A stretch of 64,000 nucleotides of DNA from JBBRMW01 sp965246845 (lineage in GTDB: Bacteria; Chloroflexota; Anaerolineae; Aggregatilineales; UBA2796), in assembly GCA_965246845.1 (NCBI GenBank), contig CBDFFR010000005.1:434001-498000 (forward strand), in the 5' to 3' direction. The notes under the pieces are model-generated. The model was not told the origin of the DNA and ran no database searches. It saw only the letters and a list, made by a program, of their open reading frames with translations. Of the stretch, positions 34,197-42,236 are shown in pieces. The translations under genes and the position numbers were made by a program. Positions within the stretch are counted from its first letter, which is position 1. Each line of letters starts with the position of its first letter.

Positions 34197-35000
34197 GTGA
34201 AACTACGCATCTTCAAAGCGCTGTGGGGTATGTCCGGTTCGCTCGAAGCAATGGTCGAACAGATTGCGAACGCGGGCTACGATGGCGTGGATGGCTATGC
34301 CGCCGCAAGTACGCTAAACCCGCTTGATTATGCAAAATTGGTCGAGCGCGCCGGACTCAAGCTGATTATGGCGGCGCAGGTCGATACTATTCCCGCGCTG
34401 GAAACGACGGTGCGGACGCTTGCAAAATATACGCCCGTCAAAATTGGATTGCATACCGGGCGCGATTTCATGAGCCGCGACGAAGGCACGCGCTTCTTTG
34501 AACGCGCGCTCGAACTCGAAGCCGAACTTGACATCCCGATTTGCCACGAGACGCACCGGGGGCGGTTGTTCTATACGCCCTGGGATACCGCGTACTATCT
34601 GAACCGCTTCCCGACGCTGAAAATTGTCGCGGATTACAGCCATTGGGTGAATGTCTGCGAACGGCTGCCTGATGATCAGGCCGAAGCGCTGTACCTTGCC
34701 AACCGCGCCGCGTGGCACATTCATGGGCGTGTCGGCTACGAAGAAGGTCCACAGGTCCCCGACCCCGCCGCGCCGGAATATGCGCCGCATCTGGTCTGGC
34801 ACGAGGCGCAGTGGGCGCAAATCCTCGCATTGCGGTCAGCAGATAATCTCGCGGAGATGACTTTCACGCCGGAGTATGGACCACCCGCTTATCTGCATAC
34901 GCTCCCATATACGAACGCGCCTGTCGCGGATTTGTGGCAGGTGTGCCTGTGGGCAGCCGAACGCGCACGCCAGACTTTTGCAGTTGAGGAGTCCGCTTGA
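34197..35000 (+). CDS. TIM-barrel sugar phosphate isomerase/epimerase-like protein
   Basis: About 267 residues of the xylose-isomerase-like TIM-barrel superfamily. Metal-site candidates are the Glu and His in CHETHRGR, Asp/His in IVADYSHW and His in HIHGRVGYEEG. The start is either GTG at 34197 or TTG at 34185, whose last two bases begin the TGA of the ferredoxin gene. A longer frame further upstream overlaps the ferredoxin and is not credible. The stop overlaps the ATG of the GH31 gene (TGATG). Members of this superfamily isomerise, epimerise or lyse sugars and their oxidised derivatives, and the substrate here is not predictable. Confidence 0.85.
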   Translation: MKLRIFKALWGMSGSLEAMVEQIANAGYDGVDGYAAASTLNPLDYAKLVERAGLKLIMAAQVDTIPALETTVRTLAKYTPVKIGLHTGRDFMSRDEGTRFFERALELEAELDIPICHETHRGRLFYTPWDTAYYLNRFPTLKIVADYSHWVNVCERLPDDQAEALYLANRAAWHIHGRVGYEEGPQVPDPAAPEYAPHLVWHEAQWAQILALRSADNLAEMTFTPEYGPPAYLHTLPYTNAPVADLWQVCLWAAERARQTFAVEESA

Positions 35001-37168
35001 TGCGTCCCACGCCACACAACGCACCGCCCGGTTTCGACTGGATCGAGACGATCAGCGCGGTCAACCCCGCGGAGGCTACGCTCGATCTGACGCTGCGCAC
35101 CGCACAGGACCACGAAGCGCACATGCACATCGCGCAGATCAGACCCACACTCTGGCGTATGACGTTCATCCCACCGGGAGCAAGCACTCCGCAGCCGACG
35201 CCCATGCTAATCGATTCGTTCCGCGAACACATGCCGGACGCCGTGACGATCAAGGATGACGGAGAGATGATCGCGGCGCAAGGTAGCGCGTTCACCGCTC
35301 AGTTCGGGCGCACCTCGTTCAAGCTACAATTTGTTGATCAAGACGGGCGCGAACGGCTGCGTGACAATCCTTCCGACATCGACGGGCTGGGACGACCGTT
35401 TGTACTGCCGTTCGGTTTTATCACAAATGAAGCGGGCGCGGTCACAGCGATCACGCAATCGTTTCACCTGCGGCAGGACGAGCATTTTTTTGGCCTCGGC
35501 GAAAAGTTCACGCCGCTCGATAAACGCGGGCAGCGCATCATCACCTGGACGCAGGATGCGTTCGGCTCCACCAGCGAGCGCTCACACAAGAATATCCCGG
35601 TGCTACTCAGTACGCGCGGTTACGGAATATTTCTTGATACGGGTGCGCGGGTGACATGGGACCTCGGCGTGACTTCGTGCCAGAGCTACACCATTACCGC
35701 TGAATGCGAGGCGCTCACCGCCTATGTGTTCTTCGGAGATACCCTCGCGGATTTGTTGTACACCTATACGGAGATGACCGGACGCGCGCCGCTCCCGCCG
35801 AAGTGGAGTTTCGGGCTGTGGCTCTCCGGCGCAGGGACGTACCGCAATCAGGCCAGCCACGAAGCGCTGATCGATGGTTTGGAGCAGCACGACATCCCGG
35901 CGGATGTGCTGCACGTCGATACATGGTGGCTGCGCTGGCGGTTGTATTGCGATTTTCAGTGGGACCGCGCCGCCTTCCCGGAGGTGGAACGCTTCATCGC
36001 GAAATTGAAAGCGCGCGGGCTGCACCTGACGCTTTGGGAGCATCCATATATCTCCATCGAAAGCGACCTCTATGCGTTCGGCACGGAACGCGGCTACTTC
36101 CTCACGCGACCGGATACAGGCGAGCCGTACATTATTGACTACGGCCTCTCGCTCGCGCCGCGCCCCGATGGAGTCATCCGCACTGCCACGCCGGAAACAA
36201 GCTGGAACGCGCGGGTCGCGATCATTGATCTGACCAACGAGGACGCGGTGCGTTGGTTTCAGGAGCTACACCGCCCGGTTTTGCGCATGGGCGCGGACGC
36301 TTTCAAGACCGATTTCGGGGAAGACATTCCGCATGATGCGGTCTTCGCGAACGGACAGACAGGCGCGACGATGCACAATCTCTATCCGCTGCTCTATAAC
36401 AAGGCGGTGTACGAGGTCACGGAGCAGGAAAAGGGTTATGGTCTCGTCTGGAGCCGCAGCGGGACGGCGGGCAACCAGCGCTATCCGGTCTGCTGGTCGG
36501 GCGACCCGGCAGCCGATTTCGACAGTTTGGCCTGTACGATACGCGGCGGCCTGTCGATTGGGATGAGCGGCGTGCCGTTCTGGTCCAGCGACATCGGCGG
36601 CTATCGCGGCAAACCTTCGCCGCGCCTCTATGTGCGCTGGGCGCAATTCGGCCTCTTCAGTTCACATAGCCGGATGCACGGCGACAGTCCACGCGAGCCC
36701 TGGCACTATGGCGCGGAGGCGCTCGACATCGTGCGCAAATATGTCAAGTTGCGCTACACGCTGCTCCCCTATATCTACAGCGCAGCAGTTGAAGCCACGC
36801 GCACCGGGATTCCTGTCATCCGCGCGATGCCGCTTGCCTTCCCGGATGACCCGAACACCTATGACAAGGATTTGCAATATATGTTCGGTCCGTCGCTGCT
36901 CGTCGCGCCGATCTACGACGAAGGGGACGAACGGAGCGTCTACATTCCGGCGGGCGAGTGGATCGATTATTGGACGGGCCAGCGCTATATTGGACCGCTG
37001 AACCTGCGTGTACACGCGCCACTCGACACGCTGCCGCTGTTCGTGCGTGCCGGGGCTGCAATCCCGACTGCACCAAATTTGAATCGGGTCCCCGAAAGTG
37101 ATTTTGAAGAAATTGTTTGGCAGGTTTATCTGGATGGGGCGACTGGGGGCTTGCCCAACCCGCAATGA
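35000..37168 (+). CDS. GH31 glycosidase, alpha-xylosidase-like
   Basis: 722 residues. The nucleophile Asp438 sits in AFKTDFGEDIP, the form found in YicI-type alpha-xylosidases, and the acid/base region is VPFWSSDIGGYRGKPSPRLY followed by SHSRMHGDSPREPW, also YicI-like. The N-terminal galactose-mutarotase-like domain includes HFFGLGEKFTPLDKRGQ. No signal peptide, so cytoplasmic. Its ATG overlaps the previous stop. It is last in the plus-strand operon and faces the beta-helix gene across a short hairpin. Alpha-glucosidase activity is possible, but xylosidase-type is favoured by the motif. Confidence 0.92.
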   Translation: MRPTPHNAPPGFDWIETISAVNPAEATLDLTLRTAQDHEAHMHIAQIRPTLWRMTFIPPGASTPQPTPMLIDSFREHMPDAVTIKDDGEMIAAQGSAFTAQFGRTSFKLQFVDQDGRERLRDNPSDIDGLGRPFVLPFGFITNEAGAVTAITQSFHLRQDEHFFGLGEKFTPLDKRGQRIITWTQDAFGSTSERSHKNIPVLLSTRGYGIFLDTGARVTWDLGVTSCQSYTITAECEALTAYVFFGDTLADLLYTYTEMTGRAPLPPKWSFGLWLSGAGTYRNQASHEALIDGLEQHDIPADVLHVDTWWLRWRLYCDFQWDRAAFPEVERFIAKLKARGLHLTLWEHPYISIESDLYAFGTERGYFLTRPDTGEPYIIDYGLSLAPRPDGVIRTATPETSWNARVAIIDLTNEDAVRWFQELHRPVLRMGADAFKTDFGEDIPHDAVFANGQTGATMHNLYPLLYNKAVYEVTEQEKGYGLVWSRSGTAGNQRYPVCWSGDPAADFDSLACTIRGGLSIGMSGVPFWSSDIGGYRGKPSPRLYVRWAQFGLFSSHSRMHGDSPREPWHYGAEALDIVRKYVKLRYTLLPYIYSAAVEATRTGIPVIRAMPLAFPDDPNTYDKDLQYMFGPSLLVAPIYDEGDERSVYIPAGEWIDYWTGQRYIGPLNLRVHAPLDTLPLFVRAGAAIPTAPNLNRVPESDFEEIVWQVYLDGATGGLPNPQ

Positions 37169-37173
37169 TTATC

Positions 37174-37194
37174 GGGTGAGGCAAGCCATCGCCC
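37174..37194. terminator. Hairpin between convergent operons
   Basis: GGGTGAGGC and GCC-A-TCGCCC pair around AA with one bulged A and one G-T pair. It lies between the GH31 stop and the beta-helix stop, the place for a bidirectional terminator. There is no long T run. Confidence 0.5.
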
Positions 37195-38520
37195 CTACAA
37201 ATGCAGTTCGAGCAGGTCCGCGCGGTTCCCCTCGAAAGTATTGTCGGTCGCGCGCACGTCTGGCGCACCAACAAAGCGCAACGCAGCCTCGACATTCGCG
37301 CGGAAGGTATTTGCCGCGACTGTGCAATCTTCGACACGGCTGAAATGCACGCCGATCCGGTTATCATGAAACGTGTTGCCGCGCAGAATATACCCGCGAC
37401 ACTGCGCCAGCGTCTCCGATCCGGTGTAGCCGCTGAATCCGGTCGTGTTGTTTTCAATCAGGTTGTCCTCGACCGTCTCCCCGTAGGAAACTTCCCAGCC
37501 CGGCCAATACGGGACGACCGCGCCGCCACGAGTCCACAAGCGGACGCCCTCGCCATTCAGCCGAATGCGGTTCTCGCGGATATGGTTGGCGTGGCCGTGT
37601 TCGATGGCAATTCCCACGAAGCGGTTATATTCGACCGTGTTCTGTTCAATCACCGTATCCCACGAGTACCCCATCCAGAAGCCATAATTGGAGCGGCTGC
37701 AATCGTTTCCCCGGAAAATATTTCCCTGAGAAAATGTGGATTCGATAGCATTGTTCGGGCTGAGGCGGCAGTCGTTCGCCTCGAACAGGTTGTCGTTGCA
37801 CGGCGTCACGCCACCGGGATGATAGTAGCCCGCGACGAAAATGCCATCGCCCCCGCACAGGCAACTATTCCGCAAAAATTTATTGCGCGATGAACTGCGC
37901 ACCAGCACAATCGCCGCCGCGTCCGCTTCCACACGAATAGATCCATCTTCCGGGCGGCGGTAAACGCGATTGCAGAAATCAAGTTGGTTGTCCCGTATGG
38001 TGCTGTCCGTCGTCTCGGAGAGGTACACGCCCCAACCGCTGTTAAATGAGGCGTTGTTGCGTTCGATGGTCAGGCCGGTGCAACCGTAAAGCTGGATGCC
38101 GTGCATCTGGTGTTGCAAATCGCAGTTGCGGACTGCGCTGCCGCGCACCTGATGCAACAGGATCGCGCCGCCGTAGGCATCTTCGATGGGCGGCCACAGG
38201 TACAGGAAGGAGTCGATCCCCTGTATTTCGGCGGTATCGCGGACCGTCACGCCTTCAATTATCAGGTCGTCGCAGTCATCCCCGCGCAGCCCGTAATGGT
38301 AGCCGCCCACCGACAGATCACAGACCGTTACGCCACGCCGACCTTCGATTTTGACGCCGATCCCCTGCTGCTTTTCGCCGCGAATGACGGTTCCCGGACC
38401 GCGTAGCGTGACGCCATCCGCGCCGATGCTCAGACCGCGCGGCAGGATGTACGTCCCCGGTGCGAATTCTGTATCTTCGGTGATGACCATGCCATCGGTC
38501 GGGGTAACGTTCGTCTGCAT
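37195..38520 (-). CDS. Right-handed parallel beta-helix protein (NosD/pectate-lyase-like fold)
   Basis: 441 residues rich in repeats of about 22-24 residues with N/D ladders, such as IERNNASFNSGWGVYLSETT, IRDNQLDF, FEANDCRLSPNNAIE and ILRGNTFHDNRIGVHFSRV. This periodicity is that of NosD-like and polysaccharide-lyase-like beta-helices, here from about residue 30 to the end. No signal peptide is seen, which is unusual for a polysaccharide lyase. It is last in the minus-strand operon, four bases after the GH2 gene. It probably binds or cleaves an imported or released oligosaccharide. Catalytic residues cannot be assigned. Confidence 0.85.
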   Translation of the reverse strand: MQTNVTPTDGMVITEDTEFAPGTYILPRGLSIGADGVTLRGPGTVIRGEKQQGIGVKIEGRRGVTVCDLSVGGYHYGLRGDDCDDLIIEGVTVRDTAEIQGIDSFLYLWPPIEDAYGGAILLHQVRGSAVRNCDLQHQMHGIQLYGCTGLTIERNNASFNSGWGVYLSETTDSTIRDNQLDFCNRVYRRPEDGSIRVEADAAAIVLVRSSSRNKFLRNSCLCGGDGIFVAGYYHPGGVTPCNDNLFEANDCRLSPNNAIESTFSQGNIFRGNDCSRSNYGFWMGYSWDTVIEQNTVEYNRFVGIAIEHGHANHIRENRIRLNGEGVRLWTRGGAVVPYWPGWEVSYGETVEDNLIENNTTGFSGYTGSETLAQCRGYILRGNTFHDNRIGVHFSRVEDCTVAANTFRANVEAALRFVGAPDVRATDNTFEGNRADLLELHL

Positions 38521-38523
38521 CGT

Positions 38524-41163
38524 TTATTCCTTTTGCAAATGGGTGATCATGCGGTCGAGCAGGTAGCGCCCTGCGATGTTCGCATCGAGGCCGCGCGTCT
38601 GGTCGCCTGTCCCGTTGCAGATATTGAGCGCGCACGCGAGCAGCCGACCCGCGCCAATATCCATTTCAACTACATAATCAAGCACCGTAAACAATCGTGC
38701 GTCGAGACGCCGCAGCAGTGGGCGCACATCATCCGCGCCGAACCGCCGCACATCGAAGGCGTGGTCGCTCGCAAGATGATAGAACTGCATATCGGCGTGT
38801 CTATCATGCGGTAACTCGTTCATCTGATCGTAAATGAGTTTAATCGATTCGCGCCAGAAGGAGACCGCTTCGGTGAACGGTCCACCACTCGCTAGCAGGA
38901 GCGCGCGACCGCCACGCCGCACGAACGCCGCGATCTCTTGCGAATAGATGCTTGTAATCAGGACTCGCGCGGTATCGAAGAGATCATGCGCGGGTAAACC
39001 GCGCAACGCTTGCAGCGTCCCGGCGGGATCATAGAACGCAACAAAAGCCGGGAACGGCACAGGCGCAGGATACACCCACAGCGGCCACTCGTTGCGCAGG
39101 TCGCCAAACTCTACGTGTAAAGCCAACTTCTGCGCGTGATCAACCTGCGGTGCGGTCCATTCAAGCCGCGCGATTTGCCGCGCCGCGCCCGCTGACTGCG
39201 CTCCAATGTCGATTGTTCCCTCTTGAATGCTGCGACCCTCGGCGTCTTTCACTACCCACCGCAGCAACCCGGAACCTTGCGCCGCGCCCGCGTACAAAAC
39301 GCGGTGGCTGACTGCCGCGCCCGCCGTGTGGTTGTGCAGGTCGATGGGCGCGATGCGGTCTCCGCCGTCTACCCAGGCGCGCGTGCGCCCACCTTCCAGC
39401 AGCAGCACGGACGCGGCGTTGAACTGCGTAAAGCGTTCCGCGTCGTACTTCGCTGCGCCAAAGTCATCGAACATGCCGGACGTATTGATTGGCGTGTCGC
39501 GCAGCCCGGTCAGGACGTAGCCGCCGACCTCGCCCCGCGCGCGGACCTGCTCCAGAATGAACTTGCGCACCGCAAAAGACTGCCCATAGCTGATTTTGAC
39601 AAGCTGCTCACCCGTGAACGGCAGCACGAGCGCGGCCATGCGTTCGGCCTGTTCGGGGAATGCCCACCGAGCCGGATTGCCTTCGATGCCGTACAGGTAC
39701 TTCCAATAGGTATAGGTCGGGTCGTCCTTGAGACGTCCGGGGTCGCGGTAATCGTCGCCATCGCAGAACTCACCGAAGAGCAGCGGGCGCGCCGGACGCC
39801 AATCGCGCCGGAAGTGATCGAGTAGCGGGCGGAACTGATGCAGGTCGGCGTAGAAGTGATAATCGTTGAAGTCCGCGAAGTCGAAATCCAGCCCTTTGTA
39901 GGCTTCGCCGGACCCGCTGTTATCGCAGAACAGTACCCCGGAAATCCAATCCTGCACGCCGTGAGTCAACAGCGCCAGCATGAGTGCATCGGCCATATCC
40001 GCATCGAGTTCGCAGCCGAGACTATAAATCACAATCGAGGGATGGTGATGTACATGCTTGACAATTTCATCATATTCCTGAAAGACTCGCGACCTGAACT
40101 TATCACTCAGGCGCGGCAACCACATCGGCAATTCCAGCCAGAGCAGCATTCCCTCTTCATCGGCAATCTCGAAGACGCGCGGCGGTGGCACGAACAAACA
40201 CAGCTTGATCATATTGAAGCCGAGCGCCCTCACACGCCGGAACTCGTCGCGGATTTGCGCGTCGGTCGGCGTGGGCGCGAGCGTCGCGGGGTCCCACCCC
40301 CAGCTCAGGATACCGCGAATGTACGTTTCTTCGCCGTTGAGCAGGACGCGCGTTCCGGCTGCCGTGAGCGCGCGGAAGCCGAAGGTGCGTGAGGTTTCGC
40401 TAACGATCCGCTCCGCTTCCTTTAGTTGTACCGTGAGTGTGTAAAGCGTGGGTGACGTCGGACTCCATAATTCAGGTTGCGGAACGACCAAAGCAATGTC
40501 TTTTCCAATGATGTATCTGTTGCCCTCAAGCTCGGCAAATTTGCTTTCGGCAGTTGCCACACGCCGCCCAAGTGTATCCGTGATAATTACGACGACACGC
40601 GCATCTACATCAACGTGCGAGGAGACATATATCCGAACGGTAACGCCCCCGGATTGTGTGTCGATATTCCTGATTCCAAGTTGCGGGAACACCGGCGCAC
40701 GATGTACGGTCAGCCACACATCCTGCCAGACTCCCCCGAACGTCTCCGCTGCATACGGGATGAAGCCGACTAGCACATCATGATAGTTATGTTGTTCATC
40801 AGCGCGCGTCCCCGGCTTGATCACCTCAAGCGTGATTTCGTTCAGTTCGCCGTAGCGCACCGCCTCGGAGATGTCAAAGTCGAATGGATGCCACATGCCG
40901 AGATTACGCCCGACTTCGACGCCGTTCACAGACGCCGTGCAATCGTAGCTCACCGCGCCGAAGCATAGCATTATCCGCGCACCAGACCATTCGGCGGGAA
41001 TATTGACACTTCGCCGGTAGGTTGCCTTCTGCACATCGGCGGGGTAGCCCTGCACTTCCCACGCCCCGGGGACCGTCACAGGTCCGCGCTGCCCGCCGAT
41101 CTCGATCTCCCACTCACCCGCGAGCGAACGTCGTTCCGCGAGACTGTTTTCATAAACCGTCAT
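38524..41163 (-). CDS. GH2-family glycosidase (beta-galactosidase/glucuronidase/mannosidase-like)
   Basis: 879 residues. A GH2 sugar-binding jelly roll (PGAWEVQGYPADVQKATYRR, residues 30-170), an Ig-like domain (residues 175-270) and a TIM barrel follow (LGFNMIKLCLFVPPPRVFEIADEEGMLLWLELP). The acid/base Glu lies in PSIVIYSLGCELD, where the usual Asn of the NE pair is Cys. The nucleophile is likely the Glu in LLFGEFCDGDD. No signal peptide. Its ATG overlaps the GH172 stop by four bases (ATGA). The C-terminal 250 residues look like a glutamine-amidotransferase-like or accessory beta domain. Specificity cannot be read off. Confidence 0.9.
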   Translation of the reverse strand: MTVYENSLAERRSLAGEWEIEIGGQRGPVTVPGAWEVQGYPADVQKATYRRSVNIPAEWSGARIMLCFGAVSYDCTASVNGVEVGRNLGMWHPFDFDISEAVRYGELNEITLEVIKPGTRADEQHNYHDVLVGFIPYAAETFGGVWQDVWLTVHRAPVFPQLGIRNIDTQSGGVTVRIYVSSHVDVDARVVVIITDTLGRRVATAESKFAELEGNRYIIGKDIALVVPQPELWSPTSPTLYTLTVQLKEAERIVSETSRTFGFRALTAAGTRVLLNGEETYIRGILSWGWDPATLAPTPTDAQIRDEFRRVRALGFNMIKLCLFVPPPRVFEIADEEGMLLWLELPMWLPRLSDKFRSRVFQEYDEIVKHVHHHPSIVIYSLGCELDADMADALMLALLTHGVQDWISGVLFCDNSGSGEAYKGLDFDFADFNDYHFYADLHQFRPLLDHFRRDWRPARPLLFGEFCDGDDYRDPGRLKDDPTYTYWKYLYGIEGNPARWAFPEQAERMAALVLPFTGEQLVKISYGQSFAVRKFILEQVRARGEVGGYVLTGLRDTPINTSGMFDDFGAAKYDAERFTQFNAASVLLLEGGRTRAWVDGGDRIAPIDLHNHTAGAAVSHRVLYAGAAQGSGLLRWVVKDAEGRSIQEGTIDIGAQSAGAARQIARLEWTAPQVDHAQKLALHVEFGDLRNEWPLWVYPAPVPFPAFVAFYDPAGTLQALRGLPAHDLFDTARVLITSIYSQEIAAFVRRGGRALLLASGGPFTEAVSFWRESIKLIYDQMNELPHDRHADMQFYHLASDHAFDVRRFGADDVRPLLRRLDARLFTVLDYVVEMDIGAGRLLACALNICNGTGDQTRGLDANIAGRYLLDRMITHLQKE

Positions 41164-42230
41164 AGCCGGGGCAAGCGCTCCGCGACGAAGAGCAGCGCCG
41201 GGAAGGGCTTGTGCGGCTCCGTCTGATACCAGTATGCTGTCGAAGAATAATCATTCGTGAGTTTGTTGGCGTGGCCGTGTTCGATGGTCACGCGGATCGA
41301 CTTTTCAAAAAAGATCGGGTCTTCGATGTGGTAGCGATAGAGCGTGTTTTTGCCGCGCCAGCGCCAATCTGCAGTGCCTTGATAGAGGATCAGGCCGTGA
41401 TAGGGGGCGCTGTATTCCTGCGTCGGGCAGAACGCGGTATTGAAATAATCTTCGGTCCCTGTACCGTGCAGCCCCGGCCAGGGCGCACCATCCACGAAGA
41501 TCATATCGTCGCCCTCGCCATACCAGTCGTTCGCCTGCCGCGAGAAGCAATCGACATCGAGGTGGCAGCCAACGTAATGTCCTGCACCTTCCGCATCGAG
41601 GATCACATAATTGCCGTCGCCTGTGAGGTTCGGCGTCTTCCACACCTCGCGCATTTTGTCCGGGTGATCTTCCCAACGGATCGCCGGGTCTGCCCAGCCG
41701 GGAGTCGGGTTCACGCGCCGCCATTGCGCATGGAAGCGCGCGTAATCATCCATCGGGGTTTCCGGCGGATAGGCTTCATAGTCGATGTAATAGTAGAAGT
41801 TCAGGCGCTTGTCAGCCTCATTGAAAATCTCGATCCGCGCGCCTTGCTGGAATGGCATCGGGAACCAGCAGTTGAACGAGCGCCCGTCTTCGGGACTCAT
41901 TTGCAGCGGCAGCGAGACGAAGTTGCGCGTCAGGTTGTGACCCATCCCGAAAAAATCCCCGATGGGTACTTCGACGCTCGGCTGATCTTCGCCATCCCAG
42001 TACATGCGCAGGACGACCTTACGGTATTGATATTTGTCGTCGCACCACATCGTCATCCAGATATGCTTGACGCAGCCCGGTCCCGCGATCTGCGCAATAG
42101 CGCGCGTCGTGCCGGGTTCGATTTCCACCCAGTCGCTGTTGCCGCCGTTGCGGTCATAGCTCGATTCGCGCAACCGCCGCACGCCGGGGCGCAGACGTGG
42201 CAGCCCCGCAAGCGTTCCCATCCCGATCAT
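41160..42230 (-). CDS. GH172 (formerly DUF2961) family glycosidase
   Basis: 356 residues matching the DUF2961 family. Typical parts are the IAGPGCVKHIWMT strand near residue 48, LPLQMSPEDGRSFNCWFPMPF near residue 107, and the active-site stretch WYGEGDDMIFVDG...GTGTEDYFNTAF near residues 237-265, with two Glu in the positions known as catalytic in this family. Characterised GH172 enzymes act on alpha-D-arabinofuranosides or alpha-D-fructofuranosides. There is no signal peptide, so substrate is probably processed inside the cell. It lies between the GH2 and permease genes. Confidence 0.9.
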   Translation of the reverse strand: MIGMGTLAGLPRLRPGVRRLRESSYDRNGGNSDWVEIEPGTTRAIAQIAGPGCVKHIWMTMWCDDKYQYRKVVLRMYWDGEDQPSVEVPIGDFFGMGHNLTRNFVSLPLQMSPEDGRSFNCWFPMPFQQGARIEIFNEADKRLNFYYYIDYEAYPPETPMDDYARFHAQWRRVNPTPGWADPAIRWEDHPDKMREVWKTPNLTGDGNYVILDAEGAGHYVGCHLDVDCFSRQANDWYGEGDDMIFVDGAPWPGLHGTGTEDYFNTAFCPTQEYSAPYHGLILYQGTADWRWRGKNTLYRYHIEDPIFFEKSIRVTIEHGHANKLTNDYSSTAYWYQTEPHKPFPALLFVAERLPRL

Positions 42231-42236
42231 GGATAA

